Counted from the stretch's first letter, positions 38,730-51,969 are shown. The stretch: DNA of 64,000 nt from Sphagnum compactum (GCA_965153455.1 OZ234497.1:11532001-11596000); one strand, 5' to 3'. A program made the numbers and translations. Notes: generated by a model from the sequence alone, not told the origin.

Positions 38730-40440
38730 ATGAACTTGTAGTTATTATCAGATATTGAGTCACAAATAGAAACTTTAAACCCGAAACATAAAAATTTGGT
38801 AGCTTGTTAGATCATGGCTTGCCCCTCCTTGCATAATTCAAATTAGCCCATCAAAATACACTCCTCTGAAGGATTTTATCTATATATTTTTTGAAGTCCA
38901 TGTTGAAAGTCTTGATTGTTTTCAATTTATTAATATTTGCAAATTTTCATTGGGGTTGTTGCCCATATTTTGCTTTACATCAAAATCTTTGATAAACTAA
39001 TAATTGGTTGTAAAATGCCCAAATTAAATAATTGATCAGTAGTTGCTGAATTATAACATGGTGCCATTGTTGGAGATTATTGAATGGAAATGATTGTTGG
39101 TAATATATGGAGTAGTGGAAAACAAGTGTGGTAAATATTGTTGGAAAATGCATATTGAATGGAGAAAATGACTATAAAATATATGTCCATACCAACCTTT
39201 TTTAGTTTTTGGCAATGATTTTAGAATTGACTTAATATTGATGTTGACAAGTTATATTGGAAAACTATCAAAACAATAAAAAATATGGTAGAAAATTATA
39301 TTTAACATAAGCAAGAATATCATGTCTAAATTCGGCAAATCCTTTTTTGGAGTCTTATCAAATTTGGCAAGTTTTTTTAAAGAATGTGAAAATGAATATT
39401 CCTCCTAAAAAGGTTTAGGTGCAATTTTGTACCATGTCGATCGAATGAAAATGCTTGCTCATACAAGTCAAAAGAGCACTGACTTGAGTATTGTTGTAGA
39501 GTTTGGACAATTGGGTTAAATGCATTGAATGGAAATATATAAAATGAAAAATATTTCTAGAAAATGCAAGGAGAACAAAGTCCACATAATGCTATGAACT
39601 ATATATTGAAAAGATGAAGAATTATAAGGTCATTGAAACTGCATTCCATATGCCAAAACCTAATATTGAATAATTAATAACTCGCAATGGTCATTCAAAT
39701 GATATCAAATGTTCATTCTACCAAGCATCATAACATTTGATGTAGATGTCAAAGAACATGGGCAGACGCTCATTCTCCAAATATCAAATGGACGATGAAC
39801 ATTTGATGTCATTTTTGTCTATCTTTATAACCTTTTGGGAATATGTAGTACAAAAAGCCTACATATGCAAACATGTATTTTATGTTTAATTACTAAGTAA
39901 ATATTACAATTGGGATTTTATGGAAATATCATTGTAGCATAATCTTTCTTGCGCCTTGTAGTTTGTTCCTGCTCTCATCTCATGCACTTAATTCTTCAAC
40001 AAATAGTTGCATTGCCAAGTTCAAATCAAATGCCCTGCTGCTATGTAAAAAAAATAGCCAACAACAACTTGACCATCAAAATCTTGTAACGCACTAGCTT
40101 GAAGATATAACAAATGTTCAACTTGGATCCCCTAAGCCAATTATTGAAGTAATGTATTGATTTTACTATAATCACCCAAAACAACAACTTGCATTTTTTC
40201 AAGGATCCCAACTATTTTAGACATCGACAACCTCATTCATATGCACAACCCACTTCAACCAGACATAGGCATATTCCTTGGAGACAAAATTCCTTCCATA
40301 ACCCAATAATTCAAACATTCAACATATTTAATCTACTAGTTACCAATATGTATTAAAAACACAACCCATTGTACTCAATTGTGGACCCCATGTTGCTACA
40401 ATCCATATAAATATCCATCACACATAAAAATATCAAATAC
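38730..40440. other. AT-rich non-coding region
   Basis: No gene, RNA gene or clear mobile-element feature is visible. Short decayed frames only. Confidence 0.5.
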
Positions 40441-40449
40441 ACGCCCAAT

Positions 40450-41041
40450 TTATACTTCTCATTAAGCATGAGTAGTGCACGAAGGAAATGAATCCTCCAT
40501 ATGCTACAACATCAAACGAACATTGTGACCTAACCTGTACTTCCAACTCCCAAGTTTCCCACTTACATATACATCTTGAATATATGTCAATCCATCGTCT
40601 AGTTTCTTGACCCACAACTTGCAACAACAACCCATAGTAGACACTTGCTTAGAGTAGGAGCTTGCAGCAACCACTCGGAATAGCAACTTGCAGTATAACT
40701 TGCAATAATCTTTTCTTTGTCATTATTGTTTTACACATGTAAGACTAAGGTCATCAATGCACACATCATTATGACCTGGTTCATGTCCTTGAAGTTGATA
40801 ACAAATATCTCAAATCCTTGTAGGTTATTGGACACATAATTAAATCATGTTATTTTAAAAATAAAACCACTTCAGTCCCATTACTTAACTTTGGAGTCGA
40901 TGCACAACCAAAACCCACCATCCATCCAATGAAATACATGAGCAAATTCATCCCACAAACAATTAGTACATTATATTGCATTACCCTTATACACCATGCT
41001 GCACAACAACAAAGACCATAATTGAGATCAAAGCTTTTCAC
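40450..41041 (-). pseudogene. coding-like minus-strand remnants, family unknown
   Basis: Several minus-strand segments read like protein: 41041-40850 contains GMNLLMYFIGWMVGFG and ends VVLFLK, and 40686-40504 contains DVYVSGKLGSWKYRLGHNV. They are in different frames and separated by stops. They lie just beyond the downstream end of the transposase pseudogene. They may be the tail of the same element or a second gene of it. I cannot name a family. Confidence 0.3.
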
Positions 41042-41495
41042 AAAAAGTTCAAGAAGAATTCAATAAATGAAGTGCTTCAAAGATCAAAATTTTAGCCTTC
41101 TTCCAATTGTAGTGCTAGCTATCATGATTAAATTTTCTTAAGTTAGCCCCCATTTCATTTCCAACTTTGGGAAGCTTCTACATATTTGATAGAGCCCACT
41201 TTCTAATCATCCTAGAAATGCATTATCACTTAAATCCCCAACATTATGTTCGCATGTGCTGACACCTTCAATCTGATCATAAATATACAAAATGAAGTTC
41301 AACCATCCTCTTTTAACTAATAATTGTCAAGAGCTAATACCCTTATGGATAATTGCTAACATTTCATTAGAGAGTTCATAACTACACAAGGAGCCCCTTA
41401 TTGCATGTATTGTAGGTTGCATTGTAAATTTGGAAGCCACAACCAAATGGGAGTACACATATGCAAGCACTACTATAAAATTTGGGTGCAATTCA

Positions 41496-44400
41496 CTAGT
41501 CCCCGTTCACTAGGCCAATGAATTCACTATGTCCTACTAGGTCCCATTCATTATAACCAATGAAATCCAATGAAATCACTTGGCATATAGGGACACCTTT
41601 TGTTGTAATGAAGTGGGGATTCTTCTGGTAAATTATAAGACCTGTTATGGGGGCACAACCTTTCATACCATAAACCTTGCAAGACGTAGTCCCCTTCAAA
41701 CCATTCATGCCCCCAACCATATGTGAAATGTTCTTTGACCATGTGTATTGGTGTACCAACAAACATAATCCAAAACCCCTCATCTGTAGAGCTCAACATA
41801 GCTATGTTGTCACCCACAACAACCTCATCATCCATATCTTCCCCCCCTCTACCATAGGCCATTTCCGTGTCAACTAGTTGCATAAATTGTTTGACCCCTT
41901 GATGATTAACATGTTTAAGTCTAGTTAAACACCAAGGCTGAACATGGCTAGACTATTCACAATCAAACTCTACATCCCCATCTTCACACTTGGGACAATG
42001 GTAAGAAAGGTCCCGAAATTCAATTAATGTCAAATCCTGTGGGGAAACAAACTAAACCTAATGTGTTTTATGGCTTCCATGTATCATTTAACACTAAAAA
42101 AATTGTGACTTATCCACATCAACTGCCTTGACTTCCAAAAATACTTATGGATAGTCCTTTTGACATTGGGGTGGGTAGCATGCTACCTCATAGCTTCCTC
42201 CTTTAGAGAAGCCACCACATCACATGCATTTTGAAGTTGCCTTGCATTAGGCTTGATTTATTCCTTCCGAAGCTCTTTTTTCAACAACATTCTTACCCCA
42301 TCCATGTCTCCCTTGCCATGACCAATGGCAAAGTAATTCCAAACCATCTAACAACCATATGGACATTGTTCACAAACAATGTAGTTGTGGTACCGATGCA
42401 TAAAGTACCATGACCTAGCACTCTTGAATTGACCATTGCATCCATCACTCCATAAAATGTGGCATTCAAGGAAACAACCTCTTTCCCTTAAGAAATCCCA
42501 ATTCAACTTGAAAGCATACTGGACATATAAGGTATCATGCTCCTTTTCATTAAAAATATAATAATACACCTCTAAGATTCTGGATTCTGGATGTGTTGGA
42601 TCAAATGTAGGGTTTTGACGATATGTGATATGCACCAACATGGCAATTTGGAAGAAGAACCAATGCATGTCTTGGATCTCATTTTGCACTCTAAAGGCAT
42701 AATTTTCAAAAAAATTAATGCAAGATAAAACAATATTGGGTGGTAAATTTGGTACATAAGCCTTAAACTCCTTCTCCTACCACTTATCTATGAGTTGTGA
42801 ATAACAAAGTTTTGTAACTTGGGTTTTAGATATTCTATCAACACATTAGGTCTAGTCTCACAATATTCAATTCTTGACATTTTTTTCTCTCAACCATCAT
42901 TAGTTTTCCCAACAACCACATGTGTAATTTTGCGCCAAACAACAAGTTTGTCTGAATTCAACTCAAATGGGCATATTTTCATATTTTGGACACCATAGTT
43001 TGAGCATGTACCAAACAAACACTTCCTTTCATGAAACATTGCAAATGCATCTTTGGGGCACAAAATGGAAGATCACAAGGACACCAATCTTTGAAAACAA
43101 TTCATATGGACTTGACATTTTCTTATTGAACCAATACCAACTCCAATGGGGTGACATATCAATACACAAGAACAATTACAATGACATTGCAATCCTTTCC
43201 CTCAACTCTTGATGTTATTGAATCCTTCTTCCAATTCACAAATTTTAGTATGGTAACAACATGTGTTCCCTCCGCATAGTTTTTTCACAAACCAAGGTTT
43301 CAAGGCATGGAATTTTGTCAACATCCTTTCAATATTATGATGCTTCTCCTCGAACAAAGTGAAGAACTCAAGCTACAAAAAAACAACTAACTGCAAATTA
43401 ATAATAAAATCATCCAACAAATCAACAAAATTCCTATATTACTTAGCAGCTAAGCACATAAACCCATAGCTCCCAGTAAACACAAAATTGCAACACATTA
43501 CATCCTTAACCATTTGATCAATGACCATTTTATGGTTTTCCGAGTTCCCATCATTCAACATAATTGACAAAAAACATGGACAAAGGTATGTGGACAAAAA
43601 TTTGAAGAAGGGTTAAATAGTTTTTACCACCTTTTTCATTGCATGTATACAAGTTTCCCAAAATTAGTACAAAACACTTGATTACATGATTTAAACACAA
43701 GTAGGCTTTAAACAACAATTAGAAGTTATTAACACTACACAAAGTGTCAAAGAAATGGACAAAAAAGGACAAATAACATGTTCAAGACAAAAAAATTTCA
43801 AAAGACTTGAACTCTTACCAAAGGTTTAAACAATCCACATTGTTTGTTGAGCACTTAAAGGTTTCCAAGTGCAAGAAGCATGGATTTTCAAATTAAAACT
43901 ACTCGCATGACATTCAAAACTACTTCACAAATCAAAAAAATCATGTGGGCTCAAATGTCCAATGGCACTTTATCTTTTACCATGTTCTCAAAAACCATTA
44001 TTGGTTTTCCAAGCTGCAAGTAGAGCATGGAATACAAGTGGTTTTCAAAGCAATCATTGAATAATTGATCTAGAAATCTACTTGTGAGCACATTAAAAAT
44101 TGCATAAGAATTCCAAATTGCATAAGAATTGCAAATTGTTATGCAATTATTGTTATTATTCTTATGCAAAACTTAAAGAAGATTCCATGAGGTTTCAACT
44201 CCTACCACTCATTCCATGGTCATGACTAGAAGTTGTCCAATGACATTCACTATGGTGGACAATGACAATTTAGGAGGTACATGTAACATTTGTAGTTGCT
44301 TCACAAAGCACTGAAAACCACAACTTAGCAAATTACTAAAAACAACAAAAGGCATAGAAAGTTTTAATTACCACTTGTTCAATGAGCAAATCATTGATTT

Positions 44401-46932
44401 CAAAGGCCCCCAACAACTTTGGATAATATTCAAACTAGTAGGTTAGAAAACATTAAAAAGACTAAAATTTTGCAAGTGGCAAGTTACATTTAAAATTACT
44501 AATTATAAAGCACAACCAAGTTTAACTCTTGAACCAAATATTGAAAAGGACTTGAAAATGTTGTAAGAAGTACCTGCACTACTTATTCCATGACTACATA
44601 GTGGTTTTCCAAACAAGGATTCCTTTTGAATAAACAATTTGTAATTCAATATCACTAAGTAATACCTCACAAAGCAAAGGCACCTTGGACTTAGTGGACC
44701 AAACAATTTGCAGGGACTGAGCTCTTACCACATAGACCCACATCACTTGCTCCATTACCAATTGGTGGTTTTTTAAGTAAGTGTTGTTTATGTCAACAAG
44801 GGATACTTTCAAAGTACACCTGCACCATGACCTGAGCAAATATTCCTTGCCAGTTAACAACATGTATTTTCAAAACCACTTGGAACTTCTTCACAAAGCA
44901 AAGGCACCTTCAATTTAGGGGACCAAACACTTTGGAAGGACTGAGTAATTACAACCTATATTACACCACTTGTTCATTACCATTTGGTGGCTTTCTAAGC
45001 AAACATTACTTATGTTAGCAAGGGGTATTATCAAAATCACCGTAAGTGGTTCTCAAAATACACTTGCATGCACCTTGAACAAAGCAAACATTCCTTGTGG
45101 GTTAGAACCCTATGCTTTGCAAATCTATTAAAACTTCTTTAAAATCAAAGGCATTAAATGAACTTAATGGGACCAACAACTTTGAAATGACTGAGCTCTT
45201 ACCATCTTACCCATACCACTTATTCAATGACCCCCTCAAGGTGATCCAAGCAAACATACTTATGAATATTCCAACATCTTATAATTTCAAGATCATCCAC
45301 AAACACATGCAACTAAGTCGACTCCAAATTTCAAAAAAACTTATTTCTTACAAATTGGTATCCCTGTCAGTCCTTAAATGACCAAACGTATGTTGGATTT
45401 AACCAATAAAAGGAGAGTATATCTAATCAACGTTACTAATATATAAAAAAGAAGACTATAGATTCTTACAAAATACAAGTCACTTCAATTACATAGTGAG
45501 ATATCATTATCACCTGAAAAGTCTGCATTCACACCAACATGACAACAATACCTTATTGCCTCTATGTAACAAAAACCATTCATGTATCAGCAAAACATGT
45601 ATCAACATCTTTGCATTGCATTAATACATTATAAAATGTGGCATGGATAAGATTCTAATGGAATTCAATGTCAACTTTAGTTCATTTCTTATTGCCAATG
45701 ATAAATCATAACTTGCAACAAGTTTGTATATAAAGTCCTTCAATAATAGACAATTGTTTTCTAAGCACAATCATCAATAAAAGAATATCTACAATTTTTA
45801 CAACCTCATCATATATCTTTCAATGACAAGCTCATTGCCTTTTACAAAATGAGCCATATGTATTTTTGTGCCTTTTCAATGACAAATCTAGGATCCAAAA
45901 ACATCTATGACAAGTCCCCAAACAAACATAGATGTATTTGGCATTTCATTACTCATTGAATTGAACCTATGATTCCTTGAAATGATACTTCAATCTTCAT
46001 TTCACAATCATTGGCAAACACAGTCCTACACATTTTCATAATTACATATCATGCCACAACTTCTGCAGAAATCCCAATCTGTTTTAGTTGATAATGTGCA
46101 TCCCCTTCTCACAATTAACACAAACCTAAATAATGGTTGAAAGACACAAACCCATTTTGTAAACACTTGTCCTATAGCATACATCATAAAAGCCATAAAG
46201 TGTTTCATCTTGATATAAACAAATTTGTTAATCAAAATATGGTAGCAAGAAAAATAATGACAAAAGAGTGGCATCCACACATATGCAAGAGCCCGCATCT
46301 TCCAGGAAAGCCAAAGATAAGTTCAAAGTTGTATCAACTACTTGGGGAATTTGAAGGTAATGGGTGGGGTGCACATCATATTACTTGTTTGCAACTCTCC
46401 TTTGAATGACATCCTTGGCATTTGGAGAAATTGTAGTTTTTGTAGTCCAAAAACTCATTGTCTACTGGATTGCAACATCACACAAAGAATCATTCCGCTT
46501 TTCGGCCTTTCTATTAAACTAGAATGCATTTCCATTGTCGATTAAGCAATTTCAATTTTTTGCTGCTTTCTTAATGTTCCTTCTGTCCACACCCAACACC
46601 CAAACAACCTTTCTACTATTGCTATTTTTATCAGATGTTGCAAGAGTGCATACGATGTCTTTTGCCATAATCAAGGGACCACACTTCTGACCTGTTAAGT
46701 GATTTGACAAGCCATTTTTTGGATTCTCGACAATAACATGGTTTTTAAAAATTCTTCTTGGATCTTGCAAGTATTTTTGAACACAATGTTGCAACAAGAT
46801 ATGCCCCAAAACTTTTTCAATAACCACACTTTGGAAAGAGCAGTTGTAGCCCTTTAAAAAATCAATAATGAAAATGGATATGTCCTTGCTAATGTGCAAA
46901 ATGATGTTGGACATCTCTAGGGTTGTCACCAC
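41496..46932 (-). pseudogene. decayed DDE-type transposase-like gene, family not identified
   Basis: Reading down the minus strand, ordered protein-like blocks appear. They are 46932-46552 (ends RKVVWVLGVDRRNIKK), then FWTTKTTISPNAKDV and HPTHYL (46470-46360). About 43380-43220 gives EEKHHNIERML and KPWFVKKLCGGNTCCYHTK, and 42690-42350 gives ILWSDGCNGQFKSARSWYFM. GHGKGDMDG follows at about 42330, and GDNIAML, FTYGWG and FEGDYVLQGLWYER at 41830-41640. An acidic WSDG...QFK followed by an HGKG...DG motif looks like part of a DDE/RNase-H-fold transposase; the C-terminal block recalls GD-rich tails of plant mobile-element proteins. Many stops and frameshifts are present. The superfamily is uncertain. 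A CACTACTATAAAATTT word at 41469 could be the element's end. Confidence 0.55.
43800..45300. repeat. array of diverged duplicated segments within the transposase pseudogene
   Basis: The clearest copies sit near 44718, 44940 and 45190, about 220-250 bp apart. They share GGACTGAG(C)TCTTACC, CACTTGTTCATTACC-like and GCAAACATT(C)CTT words, plus CACAAAGCAAAGGCACCTT. Weaker copies occur near 43815, 44190, 44362 and 44560. On the minus strand each has a donor-like GTAAGAGCTCAGTC, so duplicated exons of the transposase gene are a possible origin (inference). Confidence 0.6.
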
Positions 46933-47043
46933 AAACTGTGAACCTTCAACTTCTAAACGTGTAAGAAGCTCTGCTTCTTTTACAACACCTTACTCGTTTT
47001 TTGTGACTTGCAACGTTACCTGGCGATGTTTATAATTCTGCTG

Positions 47044-47182
47044 CACTAGAAGAAAAACCCCATTTTTCGACTTGTCTTAGGCGACTAAAAGTGTCTTTTG
47101 CGACTATTTTTGATTGCAAATAGTCGCAAAAGCCACTTTTAGTCGCCTAAGACAAGTAAAAAAACAGGTTTTTCTTCTAGTG
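47044..47182. mobile_element. CACTA-type MITE, copy 2 (139 bp)
   Basis: It begins CACTAGAAGAAAAACCCC and ends with the inverse finishing CTTCTAGTG. It matches copy 1 (27216-27355) along its length, with GGCGACTAAAAGTG where copy 1 has AGCAACTAAAAGTG. Flanking triplets (CTG and TGA) do not match, so no target duplication is visible. It sits just upstream of the decayed transposase gene. Confidence 0.85.
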
Positions 47183-49021
47183 TGATATAGCCTTTTATAA
47201 GCCCTCCTTCTTTCACAAGGGATTTCATCTTCATTTTCTTCACCCTCTAGAAATAAAGTTCTTGTTTCCAGAACTACTACCTACCACATTAAGCCCACAC
47301 GTTCATGATCTTTGTTGTCGCTTGGTCTTTTTACAAACTAAAAACCCTTATTGCAATCAAGACTTTGACTTTGACAATCTTCTTCGAAACATGGTTCTTC
47401 TTCAAGTTTAGGAAGATAGCAAATAGCTTGTTTGCATTTGTTTTCAAAATTCTCCATACCACAAAGAACTTAATTGCAAGACTTAAACAACTTCATTATG
47501 TGGGATTTTCTTCCTCACACAAAGTGCCCTGATCCTTTTTAACAATCCTAAAAGATTTATCACCTACATTATCCACGACTAAAGTGAAGAAACCTATAAA
47601 CAATGCGTTCAGAGAGGAAAGGATCTTACCTTTGTGATTTTAGGTTCTAAAAGTGTTGCAAACTTGGAATGGTGTAACACAAAAATGATGCTGCTCAGCG
47701 CACTACATTTTGTTGCAAAGAATGAACAAGGTGGCGGGAAAACAACAATAATTCTTGCATTTTGATTTATTCACGAAATGTTATTTTAAGTTTAATTTTA
47801 ACATTGTAAATTTAATTTTTGTAAATTATATATATTTTGAATACATTATTGAATAAGTTTTAAAATCATCTTTTCATTTGTAGCATTTGAATAGATTTTG
47901 CAAAAATAGATGTATGTTAAAGTTTGAATTTCCTAACCATTTCATGCCAAACATTGTAAAGTTAAACTTTTTCATCAATATTAATAAAGTGTTGAAGTGA
48001 TTTGGTGGTTAAAACTTTAGTGTTTCCATGAGGTCTTGGGTTCAATCCTTGATGGATGCATGCATTACTATATATTGTATAAATACAATTTACAAACATA
48101 TACATCATGGTGAATATTCAATGTACATCACGTTTTAATGGTGTCAAAACATTTTTGTTGACAAACTCGAAAAATAAAAAATAAAAACTAAGTAATTTTT
48201 TTCATGGCATGTAAATTTCTCATGTCATGCAAATTTGTCACAATCTGGAAAAAAAAAGGGGGGGGAGGGGAAGAAAAAAGTTATATGATGATGTGGTGCA
48301 TTATTCTGCTTCATATTAATTTGGGACCTCATATATCCATGTCATAATTTTTTAATTGAAAATTAAATACTGCAACTTGTGACTATCCAAAATGATTAAA
48401 AAATATTTCATTAAAAATGTCGTGATACAAGTTGCATATTAGTCAATTTTGTCCTATTTCTTTAAAAACCTAATGAATTTGGGTAGTGGAAAAAGAAATA
48501 TTTTTTCTTATGGATACAATTACAATTTGTGATTATTATATGTTTGGATGGAAATGTAAAGTGAAAATAAACATTTATCATCCATTATTGACTATGCATC
48601 CATTAATGCATAACAACCTAATTTTTTTTACAACTATTGTGGTATTTTCTACCAATTGTACATCAATTATGCCAGTTATACAACATGATGAATAGATTAC
48701 ATGTATGTAGGTAGGCCACATATCTAAGCTAGGTGGTTTAGATACATTAAACGAAATCTTGTTCATTTCAACCCCATGTTTGCAACTAGTGCATGTGACT
48801 AATTTCCAAATTACCTCATTCTGTAACCACATTTGTAGCAATCTTATGTGTCACCATAATTGCAAGTGTTCATAATTCCATATGCAACTACATTATGAAG
48901 GATCAATGTGATTAGAATTTGTGAGTACCGCAAGTTTAAATGAAAAGATTAATGAAAATGAACATATGTGATCCATTATCAACTAAGTAGTTTTTGTAAC
49001 TATATTTGCAAGTACACATAA
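47183..49021. other. AT-rich non-coding region
   Basis: Stop-interrupted minus-strand coding-like sequence may continue to about 47640 from the transposase pseudogene. Beyond it I see no gene. A G-run at 48259-48267 is the only compositional landmark. Confidence 0.45.
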
Positions 49022-49856
49022 TGTCACAACCTTATTTTGAGAGAGTGTGAGGGTGAGACTCACACTCCCGAAATGGGGACTTGGGAGTCCTTCGGGACTC
49101 TTGAAACTTCAGAGTTCGATTGCAGGGGTCAAAACACCTTACATTGAAGAGTCTTTATATCATTGGAAATCTATTAAAGAGTAAATGTCGAAAATGGGCT
49201 TTCATGAGCCATTTGAATATTTGCAACACAAGTTATTGCCAAAAGAAGGGCCGGGAGTCAAACTGGCAATTTGACTCCCGACCACTAAAAATCGGGAATT
49301 AACCCAACCCTAGTGCGTGTAGGTAAAGTGTGACACACCGTTGGAGAGCTCTCAACGAGAGCTACAACTTTGCTTTGGACCTTGTCCCAATCGAAGGTCT
49401 GAGCAAAGAATTATAGCCTCGCAAAGAATTATAGCCTTGCAAAGTTGTGGAGTCCAAATCGGGACAGTTTCGAGACTCCTCCTCGGGAGTCTCGGGACAA
49501 AAAGCCATTCGGATGTAGGCTCCGCAGAGCGACGTAGAAAATACTATATGGGGAAGGTGATGGCTTCCCCCAAGTCCAGGCCGTGGTGAGTCTTATGAGT
49601 CCAGAGTCGCCCGTGGTTTGTCCTAGCACTAAAGGTACCCAGAAGGTGATCTAACGAACTTGTTGGTTGGTTTGATGCAGATTTGAGTGAGTAACTAAAA
49701 GTTTGTCACTCTTCCTAGTCCCATCCCGGAGCTTCAACACGCCCCTTTACCCCTTTTAGTGATGAGAGCTGGGAGTGTGCCCTGAGTTCTTCAAATTCCG
49801 TTGTTTGAGTAACTTAGACCCATCTTGGGTCTAACAAGGGACTTGGGAGCGTTTCA
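49022..49856 (+). mobile_element. 5' LTR of a Ty3/gypsy retrotransposon
   Basis: The right edge is set by a primer-binding site starting three bases after GTTTCA. The left edge is proposed at TGTCACAACC, a common start of plant gypsy LTRs. This gives TG...CA termini and 835 bp. GC content rises here relative to flanking DNA. No 3' LTR exists in the window to confirm the boundaries. Confidence 0.55.
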
Positions 49857-49858
49857 TT

Positions 49859-49870
49859 TGGTATCAGAGC
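49859..49870 (+). other. primer-binding site (initiator tRNA-Met type)
   Basis: TGGTATCAGAGC matches the complement of the 3' end of plant initiator methionine tRNA, the usual priming site of plant LTR retrotransposons. It sits directly after the LTR and about 36 bp before the gag start codon. Confidence 0.85.
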
Positions 49871-49906
49871 TCCAGTAGAGCTCAATTCATTTCTTGGGAG
49901 TTTCGG

Positions 49907-51790
49907 ATGGCACCCAAGTAGAACCGTAAGTAAGCACAAGAGACCATATTGGAAGAACCCACCAAAGACCGAGTAGTCCCGCCGGAATTTATTGGGGAGG
50001 AGGAACCAAGAACCCGGGAGGACCAAGATGAGCCCGAAAGTGTAGAGGAGCAACAGAGTTCGGTCCTATTCACCCCGGAACAATTGGAAGTCCTCTTTAA
50101 AATGAATAGGCTCGACTTCAGTGAGTTGGTTGCGGCCCTCAAAAGGGGGTCATCCAAAAACGCGAGATTTCAACCGGCCAAACTCGGGAACTTCGATGGT
50201 GCCCGCAACCAAAAGGTTGTGATGCTTGGCTTGCCGAAATGAAAGATTATTTACATGCTGCCAAGGGTTGACGGCATTCAGCCCTGGAACTTGCCCAATC
50301 CTACTTGAAAGGCTATGCCGCCACATGGTGGAGGACGGTGAGACAAGAGGAAGGGAAACATCATGGTTACATTTGGGAATTTTTTAAGGAGCATGTCGAG
50401 TCCGAATTCGTCCCAAAGAATTTCGATTACATCTCGAGGTGCAAACTCCGCGACCTTGTGAATGCCACAAACGACAACTTGCGGCAATATGTGAGGGCAT
50501 ATTCCAAACTCATGCTTGAAATCTGACATATGCATGAATTGGATCGCGTGTGCCAATTCGTGATGGGGCTTCCAACTTGGGCCAAACGTAAGCTTGAGGA
50601 GAATTGGCCCGCCTCACTATCCGAGGCCATCATGAAAGTGGAAGGCTTCTCGGATGTGGGACGGGGCAAAAAATTCGGGTTCAAGAAGGACAACAAATTC
50701 CTTCACAAAAAGCCGCGCCATGAGGGAGAATGGAACCGAGGGCAAGAAAGCCCAAGAAAGGAAAAGCCCAAACAATTCCAAGGCTCGGGGTTCAAGCCCA
50801 AAGGATATTTTGTGAAGAAGGGGGCTCCTTTCAAAGCGAGTCAACCTAAGGGAGATGTTGGGGGAAGCCCAAGGGAGCATGCTTCAATTGCAATGAAGTG
50901 GGGCATTACTCCAAAGATTGCCCCAAGTTCAAACCAAGGAATGGGGGCTTTAAGGTAATTGCCTTCAACGCCAACCTAGCCCAAGCTGAATGCAATCGAC
51001 GTATTTTCTTGAAGGGGAAGATTATTAAGTCTTTTGGACACAAGGGCTTCTCACAACTTCATAACCCAAGAAAGCGTCGAAAGGATGGAACTCCAATTGG
51101 AGGAGCTCAAGGCACCCATTGAGGTGCACTTCGCGGATGGGGTTCCCCATCCCATTACGTTACAAGCAAAGGAAGTGCCTCTTCAACTAGGAAATTGAAG
51201 AGGAAAGGTGGATTTGCTGGTTTCCACCTTGGGTGGAATGGATTGCATTTTGGGAATGGAGTTCATCACCCAAAACATTGTGCTCATAGAGTGGCACAAT
51301 AGACTACTTAGAATCCCGTCTAAAAGCGAGATTGTGAGGGTGAAGGCACACGAAATACCTTGTGTGGGTGGATAAACCATTCACTTTATGTTAGGAAAAA
51401 CTTGGGAAAGAGAATGCATGGGAGGTTATGGCATGATGTGTGTGATGCGGGTGTTGGACAAGTTTGAGTCAAAGGAAGCTACCAACTTAATGACTTCCTC
51501 CAAGTGCATAAAGCAAGTTTTGGAAAAGTTCCCGAATGTGATGCTCGAAGATTTGCCCGAATACTTGCCCCTGAGAAGACGAGTTGATCATGTGATCGAA
51601 GTGATCCCGGGAGTGGCACCTCCTGCCAAGGCCGTATGTCAAATGAACCATGAAGAGTTGAAAGAGCTTAAGGTTCAACTTGAAGAACTCCTCGAGAAGG
51701 GTTATATTAAACCTAGCAAATCACCATATGGGGCACCCGTCCTTTTTGTTCACAAGAAGGATGGGACGTTGAGGATGTGTGTGGTATTAT
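49907..51790 (+). pseudogene. Ty3/gypsy gag-protease-partial RT, truncated and decayed
   Basis: Gag starts at ATG 49907, but stops appear within 15 codons (TAG 49919, TAA 49931). Gag homology continues with YLKGYAATWWRTVR near 50310 and FVMGLPTWAKRKLEENWP near 50560, and a CCHC knuckle (CFNCNEVGHYSKDC) near 50885-50925. A protease segment (GGMDCILGMEFIT) lies near 51240. The first part of reverse transcriptase (VDHVIEVIPG, GYIKPSKSPYGAPVLF, KKDGTLRMC) follows at 51585-51780. Homology then stops abruptly before the conserved RT DY motif. At least two frame changes (near 50221 and 50865) and several stops break the frame; the stops look like C-to-T changes. RNase H, integrase and 3' LTR are absent. 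Confidence 0.85.
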
Positions 51791-51969
51791 AATCTATTTT
51801 GGCAAACTGAGTGAAAATATCATTAAAGTACGCATAGCAGTGCTCCTATTCTTAAAAATAAAATTACACAATGGAGCAGAATAGGTAGAAAATGACACAA
51901 TGAACATTGTGCAGTAATATAGAACCACAAGCCTCAATGGCAATTTGCATAAAAATAATGAGTAGTACA

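Noticed and set aside
47700-47715. CACTACATTTTG as the right end of the unnamed transposon
   Set aside because: It is in direct rather than inverted orientation relative to 41469 and diverges after the first six bases.
49341-49629. Small frames within the LTR
   Set aside because: LTR sequence is non-coding; the frames lack motifs.
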